A stretch of 64,000 bases of DNA, from the NCBI GenBank assembly GCA_021776135.1, contig JAJFGL010000008.1, positions 1 to 64,000 of the forward strand. Reading direction: 5' to 3'. The notes under the pieces are model-generated. The model had not been told where the DNA came from and did not search any database. It saw only the letters and a program-made list of their open reading frames with translations. The translations under genes were made by a program, and so were the position numbers. The stretch is from Kiloniellaceae bacterium (GTDB taxonomy: Bacteria; Pseudomonadota; Alphaproteobacteria; Kiloniellales; J153). This document shows, one piece after another, positions 41,368-51,362 of the stretch; position 1 is the stretch's first letter; the number at the start of each line of letters is the position of its first letter.

Positions 41368-42225
41368 ATGACCCAGACCCGCCACGTCAAGATCGGCCCG
41401 CTCACCCTGGGCAACGATTTGCCCTTTGTCTTGATCGCCGGGCCTTGCGCCCTGGAAAGCCGTGCCCATGCCCTGGAAATGGGACAGGCCCTTAGCGAAA
41501 TGGCGGGCAAGCTCGGCATCGGCCTGATCTATAAGACTTCCTTCGACAAGGCCAACCGGACCAGCCTGAAATCGAAACGCGGTATCGGCCTGGAGAAGGC
41601 GCTGCCAATTCTGGCCGAGGTTCGCGAGACCTACGGTTGCCCGGTCCTGACCGACGTGCACACGGCGGAACACTGCGCGCGCGCCGCCGAGGCGGTGGAC
41701 GTGTTGCAAATCCCGGCCTTCCTGTGCCGCCAGACCGATCTGCTGATTGCCGCCGCCGAGACCGGCAAGGCAATCAACGTCAAAAAGGGCCAGTTCCTGG
41801 CCCCCTGGGACATGAAAAACGTGGCCGACAAGATTTTAGAGTCAGGCAACCCCAACGTCCTGGTGTGCGAGCGCGGCACCAGTTTCGGCTACAACACCCT
41901 GGTCTCCGACATGCGCGCCCTGCCGATCCTCAAGGCGCAAACCGGCTGCCCGCTTGTGTTCGACGCCACCCATTCGGTGCAGCAGCCGGGCGGGCAGGGT
42001 GCGACCTCCGGCGGCCAGCGCGAATTCGTGCCGGTCCTGGCCCGCGCCGCCATATCGCTCGGCGTCGCGGCGGTCTTCATGGAAACCCACCAAGACCCCG
42101 ACAGCGCCCCCTCCGACGGCCCTAACATGGTACCTCTAAAGGATTTGCCGGCCCTGATCGAAACCCTCATGGCCTTCGATAAGCTGGCCAAGGAACGTCC
42201 GGTCGAAATCGCCGCGTCTCCTTGA
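41368..42225 (+). CDS. kdsA: 3-deoxy-8-phosphooctulonate synthase (KDO-8-P synthase)
   Basis: Condenses arabinose 5-phosphate with PEP for the KDO sugars of LPS. The 285-residue barrel shows FVLIAGPCALESRAHAL, YKTSFDKANRTS, TDVHTAEHC, and FDATHSVQQPGG, all family motifs. It follows pyrG in the conserved order; in relatives eno follows next, but here 4.8 kb of accessory genes intervene. Confidence 0.97.
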   Translation: MTQTRHVKIGPLTLGNDLPFVLIAGPCALESRAHALEMGQALSEMAGKLGIGLIYKTSFDKANRTSLKSKRGIGLEKALPILAEVRETYGCPVLTDVHTAEHCARAAEAVDVLQIPAFLCRQTDLLIAAAETGKAINVKKGQFLAPWDMKNVADKILESGNPNVLVCERGTSFGYNTLVSDMRALPILKAQTGCPLVFDATHSVQQPGGQGATSGGQREFVPVLARAAISLGVAAVFMETHQDPDSAPSDGPNMVPLKDLPALIETLMAFDKLAKERPVEIAASP

Positions 42226-42310
42226 GGAGCGGCGGCAAGACCGGCGTTTTTAACGGAACGCCTTGACCGGCCAACTTTTCGTGCCGCATCTCAGGCCAAA
42301 ATGAGAACTA

Positions 42311-42324
42311 CTGATCTGAGTCAA
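42311..42324 (+). promoter_or_regulatory. Possible degenerate FNR-type site upstream of ubiM
   Basis: CTGAT-CTGA-GTCAA differs from the FNR consensus TTGAT-N4-ATCAA at two symmetric positions. It lies ~75 bases before the ubiM start. Oxygen-linked control of an oxygen-using hydroxylase would make sense, but a match this degenerate can arise by chance. Confidence 0.25.
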
Positions 42325-42399
42325 TGAATCTGGACGAAATATAGCCGCAGCTTCGAATCCACGGGTTTGTCTATTAGGAATGTCAGTAAGGGGATTGAC

Positions 42400-43608
42400 A
42401 TGAAAACAGCGGCGCGGATCGAGGATCAGGTGGAGAGCTACGATCTGATCGTCGTGGGCGCGGGGCCTGCGGGCTTGAGTTTTGTCCGGGCGCTGGAAGG
42501 ATGTGGCCTCGACATCGCGGTGGTCGAGCAGCTACCGCGTGCGGTGCTCGCCGATCCACCAATCGACGGTCGAGATATAGCCCTCACTCACCGCTCCGAG
42601 GCGATCCTGCGCGGCCTCGGTATCTGGCCAAACATACCGGCGGAAGAAGTCTCTTTCATTCGCCACGCCAAGGTAATTAACGGCGGCTCTCCTTATGCCT
42701 TGCATTTCGATCACCAGGAAACCGGTAAGGAATATCTTGGGGCTATTGTTGCGAACAATCTGATCCGCCGCGCCGCCTTTGCCGCGTTTCGGGAAACCGC
42801 CGGGGCCACGTTGTTCGATGGGCACTCGGTGGTTGCGTCAGGCGCTAATGAAGACGTGGCCTGGGCGCACCTCGACGACGGCCGCCGCTTGCAGGCGCCG
42901 TTGCTGGTTGCCGCCGACAGCCGTTTCTCCGAAACCCGGCGGCGCTTCGGTATCGCGGCGCGAATGCGCGATTTTGGGCGAAGCTGCATTGTCTGTTGCA
43001 TGGAACACGACGAGGGGCATGGCGGCACGGCCTTCGAATGCTTCCATTATGACCGCACACTAGCGATACTCCCGCTGGCTGGACGGCGAAGCTCCGTCGT
43101 CATCACCCTGCCTAGTAGTGACGCCGCGGAAGTGATGGCGATGAGCGAAGAGGCATTCAACCGGGATATAGCGGCCCGCTTCGCGCATCGTCTTGGCTCT
43201 ATGCGCCTAGCGGGCGGACGTCACATCTACCCCTTGATCGCCGTCTATGCCGACCGCTTTTTCGGCCGCCGCTTCGCGTTGATCGGCGATGCCGCCGTGG
43301 GTATGCATCCGGTTACCGCACATGGCTTTAACCTTGGTTTGCGTAGCGCCGCCACCCTGGCCGGCGAAATCCGGAAGGCCCAGGCGAGTGGTGACGATAT
43401 TGGTGCGGACCGGGGGCTGCGGCGATACCATCATGCTCATGATCGTGTGGCGTGGCCAATCTACTTGGCCACCAACGTGCTGGTTGGCCTGTATACCGAC
43501 GACCGGTCACCGGCACGCTTTGCCCGGGATGCCCTGCTGCGTCTCGGCAATCTGCTACATCCGGCGCGCCATGCGATCATGCGGCAACTGACCGACAAAG
43601 CCGCCTGA
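42400..43608 (+). CDS. ubiM: UbiM-like flavoprotein hydroxylase of ubiquinone synthesis
   Basis: A 402-residue UbiH/Coq6-family FAD monooxygenase that would hydroxylate a ubiquinone precursor. It has an N-terminal Rossmann motif (YDLIVVGAGPAGLSFVRALEG), DIALTHRSEAILRGLGIW, and the FAD-binding FALIGDAAVGMHPVTAHGFNLGL. The overall pattern (DFGRSCIVCCMEHDEGH, FHYDRTLAILPLAGR, LYTDDRSPARFARDALLRLGN) recalls UbiM. Start ATG 42400 follows AAGGGG at six bases. It stands alone next to the arsenic operon. Other members of the family (UbiH, UbiF) are possible. Confidence 0.75.
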   Translation: MKTAARIEDQVESYDLIVVGAGPAGLSFVRALEGCGLDIAVVEQLPRAVLADPPIDGRDIALTHRSEAILRGLGIWPNIPAEEVSFIRHAKVINGGSPYALHFDHQETGKEYLGAIVANNLIRRAAFAAFRETAGATLFDGHSVVASGANEDVAWAHLDDGRRLQAPLLVAADSRFSETRRRFGIAARMRDFGRSCIVCCMEHDEGHGGTAFECFHYDRTLAILPLAGRRSSVVITLPSSDAAEVMAMSEEAFNRDIAARFAHRLGSMRLAGGRHIYPLIAVYADRFFGRRFALIGDAAVGMHPVTAHGFNLGLRSAATLAGEIRKAQASGDDIGADRGLRRYHHAHDRVAWPIYLATNVLVGLYTDDRSPARFARDALLRLGNLLHPARHAIMRQLTDKAA

Positions 43609-43617
43609 GGCTGGAAG

Positions 43618-43833
43618 TTATTCCGCCGGCTCGGGGGACTTGGTCGTTGTTTGCGTCACCCCAACGGGCGCCAGCAGCCAGGCGAAAAAGGCCGTCGCCA
43701 CCAGGGCACCCAGGATCTGCGCGGCGATGAAGGCCGGGGCGTGTGCCGGGGCAATGCCGGAAAAGGTATCGGTGAAAGAGCGTGCGAGGGTGACCGCCGG
43801 GTTGGCCAAGGAACGCCCGGTTTCTATCGTCGG
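43618..43833 (-). pseudogene. 3' stump of an aquaporin (MIP family, AqpS-like) gene fused behind acr3
   Basis: About 70 codons remain of a MIP-family channel. The second NPA box is present (SLANPAVTLARSFTDTFSGIAP), then the last membrane segment (AFIAAQILGALVATAFFAWLL) and a tail. The first ~160 residues, including the first NPA half, are missing. The homology begins directly after the acr3 stop codon. AqpS-type channels are known in ars operons of other alphaproteobacteria, where they pass arsenite. Confidence 0.75.
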
Positions 43834-44916
43834 TTAGCTCGCCGGGAACCAGGCGCGGGTGCGGTTGGCGAAGGCCACGAGCGAAAGCATGACCGGTACC
43901 TCGACCAGGACACCGACCACGGTCGTCAAAGCCGCGCCGGAGTTGAGCCCGAACAGGCTGATGGCGACAGCGACGGCGAGTTCGAAGAAATTCGATGTCC
44001 CGATCAGGGCGCAAGGCGCCGCGACGTTGAAGGGTATGCGCCAGGCCCAGGCGGCGGCGTAGGCGACGGCGAAAATGCCATAGGATTGGATAATCAGCGG
44101 CACCGCGATCAAGGCGATCAAGGTAGGGCGGTCGATAATGATCTGGCCCTGAAACCCGAACAGCAGCACCACCGTCGCCAGGAGCCCGAGGACCGAAACA
44201 GGCTTCAACGCGCCGGTAAAGCGCGCGACCGCCGCCTCGCTGCTCTCGCCGTGGCGGGCTTGGGCCACCAGCCGGTGCCGGGTCAAGGCACCGGCGGCCA
44301 GGGGGATCACCACATAAAGGCCGACGGAAAGCAGCAGAGTCTCCCAAGGGACGACAATATCCGTCACTCCCAGAAGCAGGGCGACAAGGGGGGCGAAGGC
44401 GAAGATCATGATGACATCGTTCACTGAAACCTGGACCAGGGTGTAGGTCGCGTCACCCCGGGTCAGCTGGCTCCAGACGAAAACCATGGCGGTGCAGGGC
44501 GCGGCGCCGAGCAGGATCAGGCCGGCGATATACTGCTGCGCATCGGCGGGGGCGATCAGGTCGGCGAAGATTACCTCGAAGAACAAGACCCCGAGCGCGG
44601 CCATGGTGAAGGGCTTGATGAGCCAATTGACCACGATGGTTACGACCAGACCCTTCGGCCGGTCACCTATGTGGCGCAGGCTGGCGAAATCGACGTTCAC
44701 CATCATCGGGTAAACCATGGCCCAGATGAGGACGGCGACGACCAAGTTGACCGAGGCGTATTCGAGACTGGCGAGGACTTTGAACATACCCGGAGCCAGG
44801 TTTCCCAGGATCACGCCGGCGGCCATGCACAGCGCCACCCAAACCGATAGCCACTTCTCGAAGAAACCGATACCGGCGGGGGGCCGTGTGGATATGGCGA
44901 GGGAATCGTTGGTCAT
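43834..44916 (-). CDS. acr3: ACR3-family arsenite efflux transporter
   Basis: Exports arsenite across the inner membrane by the proton-coupled ACR3 mechanism. The 360-residue protein has about ten membrane segments and the conserved membrane cysteine in [18 protein letters not shown] that is needed for transport. It is 4 bases downstream of arsC in the arsR-arsC-acr3 operon and is directly followed by the aquaporin stump. Confidence 0.92.
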   Translation of the reverse strand: MTNDSLAISTRPPAGIGFFEKWLSVWVALCMAAGVILGNLAPGMFKVLASLEYASVNLVVAVLIWAMVYPMMVNVDFASLRHIGDRPKGLVVTIVVNWLIKPFTMAALGVLFFEVIFADLIAPADAQQYIAGLILLGAAPCTAMVFVWSQLTRGDATYTLVQVSVNDVIMIFAFAPLVALLLGVTDIVVPWETLLLSVGLYVVIPLAAGALTRHRLVAQARHGESSEAAVARFTGALKPVSVLGLLATVVLLFGFQGQIIIDRPTLIALIAVPLIIQSYGIFAVAYAAAWAWRIPFNVAAPCALIGTSNFFELAVAVAISLFGLNSGAALTTVVGVLVEVPVMLSLVAFANRTRAWFPAS

Positions 44917-44920
44917 GGCG

Positions 44921-45436
44921 TCATCCTAAGGGATTTAAGGTAGAGGCGGGGACTTCGGCCTGGCCGATGCTGTCGAGGCGTGTTTTTAAATTGGGTACAT
45001 CCAGGGGCAACTCGATGAATTTTTCGAGGCGCCCGAGCAGCACCCGGTAAGCCGCCTCGAAGGCGGCGGCCACGGCGGCTTCACCGCGCGCGGCGGCTGG
45101 GTCGGGCAGGCCCCAATGGGCGGTCATGGGAGTCCCGAACCACACCGGGCAGGTCTCGCTCGCGGCGCTGTCGCACAGGGTAAAAACAAAGTCGAAGGCG
45201 GGAGCATCCGGCCCGGAAAATTCGTCCCAGGATTTCGAGCGCAGGTCTCCGGTCTCGTAACCGAGCTTTGTAAGCAGAGCAAGCGCGCCAGGATGAACCT
45301 TGCCCTTGGGCTGACTGCCGGCGCTGAAGGCCCGGAACTTGCCCGCGCCGATCCGGTTCAGGATCGCCTCGGCCAGGATGCTGCGCGCCGAATTGCCGGT
45401 GCAGAGGAACAGCACGTTGCGGTATGTGGCGGTCAC
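44921..45436 (-). CDS. arsC: Arsenate reductase, low-molecular-weight phosphatase type
   Basis: Reduces arsenate to arsenite for export. The 171-residue protein has the phosphatase P-loop ([19 protein letters not shown]) and the paired cysteines of [15 protein letters not shown] that relay the disulfide, as in the thioredoxin-coupled class. A ~35-residue C-terminal extension follows the core. It overlaps arsR by four bases and precedes acr3 by four. Confidence 0.92.
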   Translation of the reverse strand: MTATYRNVLFLCTGNSARSILAEAILNRIGAGKFRAFSAGSQPKGKVHPGALALLTKLGYETGDLRSKSWDEFSGPDAPAFDFVFTLCDSAASETCPVWFGTPMTAHWGLPDPAAARGEAAVAAAFEAAYRVLLGRLEKFIELPLDVPNLKTRLDSIGQAEVPASTLNPLG

Positions 45437-45774
45437 GCTTCCGCGCTCTCATGGTGGCGCAGGTCGCCGATGCCCGCGCAGAGTTCCGGCTGCCCGTGGC
45501 AGCAATCCTCGGTCAGGAAGGACAACAACTGCCTCATGCCTTCCGCCTCCACCGCGTAGTAGACGTGACGCTGGACCCGCCGGGAGCGTAGCAGGCCGGC
45601 ACGCTCCAAATGCGCCAAGTGAAACGACAGCGCCGAGGGCGCGGCTCCGATCCGGGCCGCGATCTCCCCGGCCGAAAGCCCGGAAGGGCCGTGCCTGACC
45701 AGCAGGCGGAACACCCGCAAACGGTGTTCCTGCGCCAGCGCCGAAAGGGCGGTTATGGCCGTGTTGTCATCCAT
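45433..45774 (-). CDS. arsR: ArsR-family metalloregulator
   Basis: A 113-residue winged-helix repressor heading the ars operon. The DNA-binding part is SAGEIAARIGAAPSALSFHLAHLERAGLL, followed by the beta wing. The As(III) ligands are probably the C-terminal cysteines Cys91, Cys92 and Cys99 (EDCCHGQPELC), not the CVC pair in the DNA-binding helix of E. coli ArsR; this resembles the Acidithiobacillus-type site. The start codon lies inside an inverted repeat that is the likely operator. Confidence 0.9.
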   Translation of the reverse strand: MDDNTAITALSALAQEHRLRVFRLLVRHGPSGLSAGEIAARIGAAPSALSFHLAHLERAGLLRSRRVQRHVYYAVEAEGMRQLLSFLTEDCCHGQPELCAGIGDLRHHESAEA

Positions 45775-45809
45775 ATTTCAATAGTTCAACAATTATTGAA
45801 ATATGTCAA
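45772..45809 (-). promoter_or_regulatory. Probable ars promoter and ArsR operator
   Basis: Perfect 12-base arms (CATATTTCAATA at 45772-45783, its complement at 45794-45805) flank ten bases. A consensus -35 TTGACA reads on the minus strand at 45809-45804. A weak -10 (AACTAT, 45786-45781) at 17-base spacing would put the transcription start at the arsR ATG. No ribosome-binding site precedes the ATG, so a leaderless mRNA is likely. The site is well placed to block polymerase. Confidence 0.7.
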
Positions 45810-45862
45810 GACGTCTGGATACTTCCGCCAGGCTATCGAACTTCACTTGGCAGCTACGCCGT

Positions 45863-45944
45863 TGCGTCCTTCGACAGGCTCAGGATGAGGAAGACTGTGT
45901 GTGGCATAAATATTTTCATCATCCTGAGCCTGTCGAAGGACGCA
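45863..45944. repeat. Long perfect inverted repeat (26-base arms)
   Basis: Arms at 45863-45888 and 45919-45944 are exact reverse complements over 26 bases, with 30 bases between. The core TCCTTCGACAGGCTCAGGATGA is a dispersed intergenic element common in alphaproteobacterial genomes. It lies between arsR and the metallo-hydrolase gene and codes for nothing. A non-autonomous mobile element or a stable RNA hairpin are both possible. Confidence 0.8.
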
Positions 45945-45980
45945 GAATGCCAATCCAAGCCTTGTGCCCTTAGCCCCGGT

Positions 45981-46847
45981 TCAGTTGCCGCGCCGGTAGA
46001 CCGTCAGGTTGCGATACATGCCCGCGACGTTGAGCTTTAACCATTTGCCGTAAGCGCCCCAGTCCTTGTAGGCCTCCATCTTGACCTCGGCCTGGATCCG
46101 TTCGAGAGGAACGCCCGCTTGCATCCGGCTCAAGACTTCCGCGCGCAACTCTTCCACATAGCGGCGGTACGCCCCGGCGTCCGCGCGCTTGCCTAGCTTG
46201 CCGTGGCCGGGCGCCAGGATGTCGAAGTCCATGGCCTCCAGCCGCTTCAGGGACTCGATCCAATCCCCGAGGTAGGAATTGGGCATGTCTCGGTAGGGCA
46301 GCAGGCCGACGGTGACGAAATCGACCGCGTACACGGCCCGCTCGTCGGGAAAGAGCATGACGATGGAGTCGTCGGAATGGTTCTTGCCCAGGTAGCTCAG
46401 CTCCACCCGCTTGCCACCGAGCGCGATCGTCATGCGGTCGGCGAAGGTGATGTCGGGGATCGCTGTCGGCCGCCCCTCGCCGGCGATGTGCGCCATGGCG
46501 TTGACGTGCGCCACGACCGTGGCGGTATCGGCGAAGACCTCGCCGCCGGCGATATGGTCGGCATGATTATGGCTGTAGATGAGGTACTTGACCGGCACGT
46601 CGAAACGCTTGGCCAATTCGCCTTTCAACCAGGTGGCGGCCTCGGAATTAATCGGGTCGGTCACGATAATACCCTCGGGCGTCACCAGGAAAACCGAGTA
46701 ATGGAAGTTGTTCTGGAAGCGGTAGAGATCGCCGGCGATCTGCGTAATCGCGCGTTTCGGTTGGCTTTGGGCCAAGGCAAGGCCGGCGCCAAGTGTCATG
46801 ACGGCGGCCAAGGCCGCAGCCAGAAACGGTCTTATCATTCTTTTCAT
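45981..46847 (-). CDS. Exported metallo-beta-lactamase-fold hydrolase
   Basis: A 288-residue periplasmic MBL-fold protein. A signal peptide (residues ~1-26, ending GLALA-QSQP) is followed by the zinc motif HNHADHIAGG (near residue 95) and the further ligands around LGKNHSDDS, AVYAVDFV and LAPGHGKLG. Start is ATG 46847, five bases after GGAGG. Relatives include beta-lactamases and quinoprotein-associated hydrolases; substrate cannot be told. The gene lies between the ars operon and eno, on the minus strand. Confidence 0.85.
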   Translation of the reverse strand: MKRMIRPFLAAALAAVMTLGAGLALAQSQPKRAITQIAGDLYRFQNNFHYSVFLVTPEGIIVTDPINSEAATWLKGELAKRFDVPVKYLIYSHNHADHIAGGEVFADTATVVAHVNAMAHIAGEGRPTAIPDITFADRMTIALGGKRVELSYLGKNHSDDSIVMLFPDERAVYAVDFVTVGLLPYRDMPNSYLGDWIESLKRLEAMDFDILAPGHGKLGKRADAGAYRRYVEELRAEVLSRMQAGVPLERIQAEVKMEAYKDWGAYGKWLKLNVAGMYRNLTVYRRGN

Positions 46848-46958
46848 GGTGTCCTCCACATGCGGTCAGTGCCGGGCGGTCCGCTAAATATAATCCCTTA
46901 GCGTGCCGGGGGAAGATATCACCGCCGCGCGCTCTGGGACAGGCTCGCGCGATTGTGA

Positions 46959-48302
<1,344 letters not shown>

Positions 48303-48335
48303 GCGGGCGGCCCTGGGCGGGAGACGCGTAGCCCG

Positions 48336-49967
48336 ATGAAGGTGTGTGCGGGGGCAGACTTCGACTATATCGTCGTCGGAGCAGGCTCCGCGGGCTGTGT
48401 GCTGGCGGACCGCCTGAGCGCCAGCGGTGAGCATCGGGTACTGGTGCTGGAGGCTGGAGGTTCGGACCTCAGCTTCTGGATCCGGATGCCGATCGGCTAT
48501 GGCAAGGTTTACTACGACGCCCGCTTCAACTGGAAATACCTGAGCGAGCCGGAAGAGGCGCTGGGAGGCAAGCCGAGCTACTGGCCGCGCGGCAAGGTGC
48601 TGGGTGGCTCGTCCTCGATCAACGCCCTGGTCTATGCGCGCGGGCATCCGGGCGATTTCGACGACTGGGCGGCGGACGGCGCCACCGGCTGGGACTGGGG
48701 CTCGGTCGCCCCCTATTTCAAGCGCATGGAAGATTGGGCGGGCGGCGCGGACGAGCGGCGCGGCGCCGGCGGCCCGCTGCCGGTCGCCGATATCCGCGGC
48801 GAGGTGCATTCCTTGTGCCAAAACTTCTTACAGGCCGCCCGTGAGGCGCATTTGCCGGTCACCGAGGATTATAACGGGGTCCAGGTGGAGGGCGCCTCGA
48901 TCTACCAGATCACCACGAAGAACGGGTTACGCGCCTCGGCCGCCCGGTGCTATCTCAAGCCAGCCATGAAGCGGGTGAATGTGAAGGTGCTGACCCGCGC
49001 CCATGCCACACGGATAGTCATGGAGGACGGCCGGGCGGTGGGGGTGGCGTTCACGCGCGGCGGTGAGACGCGGGTAGTGCGGGCGCGGCGCGAGGTGATC
49101 GTTTCCGGCGGCGCGATTAACTCGCCTCAGCTCTTGCAGCTTTCGGGCATTGGGCCGGGAGAAGTGCTGCAACCGCTGGGCATCGAGGTGCGCCGCGATG
49201 CCCCCTCGATAGGGCGTAATTTACAGGACCATCTTGGCCTCGACATGCATTACCGTGCGACGGTGCCGACGCTGAACCAGGTACTGCGGCCGTGGTGGGG
49301 TAAGCTTCGGGCCGGCTTGCAGTTCCTGTTGCTGCGGCGCGGACCCCTGACCCTGAGCGTCAACCAGGGGGGTGGCTTCGTGCGCACCCGGCAAGAGCTG
49401 ACGCGGCCGAACCTGCAGCTCTATTTCTCGCCTGTCAGCTACACCCGCGCGCCGCCGGGCGAACGGCCCATGATGAGCCCGGACGACTTCCCGGGTTTCC
49501 TCCTGGGATTCAGCTCCTGCCGTCCGACCAGCCGGGGAAGTATCCACATCCGCTCGGCCGATCCCTTCGCGGCGCCGGAGATACGTCCGAACTATTTGAG
49601 TACGCAAGAGGACCGGGCGGCGATGTTGGAAGGGGCGCGTTTCATCCGCCGGCTGGCGGCGACCCCGGCGATGCGCTCCGTCATCGAGACCGAGATCAGC
49701 CCCGGCCCCCACGCCGAGAGCGACGAAGATATCCAGGCGCATATCCGCGATAATGCCTGGACTGTGTTCCACGCGAGCTGTACCTGCCGCATGGGGAGCG
49801 ACCCGGAAACCTCCACCGTCGATCCGCGTCTGCGGGTCCATGGCGTAGAGGGCTTGCGGGTGGTTGACGCCTCGGTATTTCCCAGCGTGACCAGCGGCAA
49901 CACCAACGCGCCGACCATCATGGTCGCGGAGCGGGCCGCGGATCTCATTCTCGAAGATGCGCGATAA
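48336..49967 (+). CDS. GMC-family FAD oxidoreductase (choline dehydrogenase-like)
   Basis: A 543-residue FAD alcohol dehydrogenase/oxidase. The Rossmann motif DYIVVGAGSAGCVLADRLS and the GMC signature WPRGKVLGGSSSINALVYARGHPGDFDDW are present. The catalytic His is in WTVFHASCTCRMGSDP and the Asn of the active-site pair in VTSGNTNAPTIM. Substrate is not known; family members oxidise choline, glucose, polyols or long-chain alcohols. It is 12 bases before the enolase-superfamily gene, so the two likely form a catabolic operon. Confidence 0.88.
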   Translation: MKVCAGADFDYIVVGAGSAGCVLADRLSASGEHRVLVLEAGGSDLSFWIRMPIGYGKVYYDARFNWKYLSEPEEALGGKPSYWPRGKVLGGSSSINALVYARGHPGDFDDWAADGATGWDWGSVAPYFKRMEDWAGGADERRGAGGPLPVADIRGEVHSLCQNFLQAAREAHLPVTEDYNGVQVEGASIYQITTKNGLRASAARCYLKPAMKRVNVKVLTRAHATRIVMEDGRAVGVAFTRGGETRVVRARREVIVSGGAINSPQLLQLSGIGPGEVLQPLGIEVRRDAPSIGRNLQDHLGLDMHYRATVPTLNQVLRPWWGKLRAGLQFLLLRRGPLTLSVNQGGGFVRTRQELTRPNLQLYFSPVSYTRAPPGERPMMSPDDFPGFLLGFSSCRPTSRGSIHIRSADPFAAPEIRPNYLSTQEDRAAMLEGARFIRRLAATPAMRSVIETEISPGPHAESDEDIQAHIRDNAWTVFHASCTCRMGSDPETSTVDPRLRVHGVEGLRVVDASVFPSVTSGNTNAPTIMVAERAADLILEDAR

Positions 49968-49979
49968 AGGGGGCCGGTT

Positions 49980-51083
49980 ATGAAAATCAAGACGATCGAG
50001 AGCTTCTGCACCGAGTTTGTCGGCTTTGTCCGGGTCACTGCCGAAGATGGAACCCAGGGTTGGGGTCAGGTCGCTACCTACAACGCCGACATCACGGCCG
50101 CGGTGCTGCACCGGCAAGTGGCGCCCTGGGTGTTGGGGCAAGACACGGCCGATCTGAACGACCTGCTCGATATCGTCACCGAGCGCGAGCATAAGTTTCC
50201 GGGCTCCTATCTGCGGCGTGCCATGGCCGGGTTCGACACCGCGGTCTGGGATGCGCGCGGCAAGCGCGCGGGCAAGCCGGTCGTGGAGCTTCTGGGTGGC
50301 ACAGCAGGAACGATCCGGGCCTATGGATCGTCCATGAAGCGCGACATCACCCCCCTAGCCGAGGCCGAGCGTATGAAGCGGCTGCGCGGCGAACAAGGCT
50401 TCGATGCCTTTAAGTTTCGCGTCGGCGCCGAGTGCGGGCGCGACCGGGACGAATGGCCGGGGCGAACCGAGGAGATTATCCCCACCATACGGAACCATTT
50501 GGGGTCCGATGTTGACCTGCTGGCGGACGCGAATAGCTGCTACTCGCCGAAACGGGCCATCGAGGTTGGGCGCATCATGGAAGACAATGGCCTGGGGCAC
50601 TACGAGGAACCCTGTCCTTATTGGGAACTGGAGCAAACCAGGGAGGTTACGAAGGCGTTGACCATCGACGTGACCGGGGGCGAGCAGGATTGCGACCTGA
50701 CGATCTGGGCGCGGATGATTGACATGCGGGCCGTCGATGTGGTGCAGCCGGATATCTGCTATCTAGGCGGCCTTTCGCGGACGCTCAAAGTGGCGCGTCT
50801 GGCCGAGACGGCGGGGCTGCCGGTCACACCGCACTGCGCTAATCTGTCCATGGTGACGCTGTTCACCATGCATCTGCTGCGCGCCATTCCGAATGCCGGA
50901 AAGTATCTGGAGTTCTCAATCGAGGGGCCGGACTACTATCCTTGGCAAGAGGGGCTCTTCGCCCGCTCGCCCTACGAGATCGCGGACGGCAAGGCGACAG
51001 TCACAGATGCGCCCGGCTGGGGGGTCGAAATCAACCCCGACTGGCTGGCAAGATCGAGTTATCGGCAAACATCGGCTGTTTAG
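49980..51083 (+). CDS. Mandelate racemase/muconate lactonizing enzyme family protein
   Basis: A 367-residue enolase-superfamily protein, likely an acid-sugar dehydratase or epimerase. The N-terminal capping domain is followed by the barrel with the metal/acid-base residues KFRVGAE (Lys region), DLLADANSCYSP (Asp, Asn), LGHYEEPCPYWELE (Glu), VTGGEQDCDL (Glu), and a C-terminal VTPHCANLSM (His). Together with the GMC enzyme it suggests sugar or sugar-alcohol breakdown, but the substrate is inferred only. Confidence 0.85.
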   Translation: MKIKTIESFCTEFVGFVRVTAEDGTQGWGQVATYNADITAAVLHRQVAPWVLGQDTADLNDLLDIVTEREHKFPGSYLRRAMAGFDTAVWDARGKRAGKPVVELLGGTAGTIRAYGSSMKRDITPLAEAERMKRLRGEQGFDAFKFRVGAECGRDRDEWPGRTEEIIPTIRNHLGSDVDLLADANSCYSPKRAIEVGRIMEDNGLGHYEEPCPYWELEQTREVTKALTIDVTGGEQDCDLTIWARMIDMRAVDVVQPDICYLGGLSRTLKVARLAETAGLPVTPHCANLSMVTLFTMHLLRAIPNAGKYLEFSIEGPDYYPWQEGLFARSPYEIADGKATVTDAPGWGVEINPDWLARSSYRQTSAV

Positions 51084-51120
51084 GGATTAATCCTGATTGA
51101 AACAGTCCTGGCGTGTGGGG

Positions 51121-51150
51121 AAAAAAGGGCCGGCATGAAAATGCCGGCCC
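51121..51150 (-). terminator. Rho-independent terminator behind the decayed symporter copy
   Basis: On the minus strand, a perfect 10-base-pair hairpin (GGGCCGGCAT-loop-ATGCCGGCCC) is followed by six Ts. It matches the terminator of the intact symporter at 52470-52501 in stem core and position relative to the gene end. It may also serve as a roadblock for plus-strand transcription from the enolase-family gene. Confidence 0.8.
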
Positions 51151-51185
51151 TTACCGTTTCGCTTGAAGGCGAAGATGTGAGTTCC

Positions 51186-51362
51186 CCTACTTGATTTCTT
51201 GATCTCGCCGCTCGCCAGCTTGGCCTGATAATCGGCAATCAAGGCCTTGCCCTTGCCTTCGCCGAACATGTAGGTCTAGGTCTTGAGTCCGTAGTAGGAC
51301 CAGGAAATCATGGTCGAAAAAGCGAACAGTACCGCCGCGATGGCGAGCACGCAGCCGAAGCT
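51186..51362 (-). pseudogene. Decayed remnant of a second sodium:amino-acid symporter (AGCS) gene
   Basis: This stretch matches the 3' part of the symporter at 52548-54050. It keeps the matching C-terminus ([13 protein letters not shown]), the TYMFGEG segment and the membrane segment before it. It has lost ~140 bases between them, carries a TAG in place of the Trp codon before TYMFGEG, and a one-base loss just before the stop. The homology stops abruptly at ~51362, where a different gene fragment begins. Confidence 0.85.

Noticed and set aside
42226..42250. Hairpin-like sequence after kdsA ending in GTTTTT
   Set aside because: The stem is interrupted and the T-run short; not convincing as a terminator.
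42340..42372. tRNA-like TTCGAATCC at 42352
   Set aside because: No cloverleaf, acceptor stem or anticodon arm can be drawn around it.
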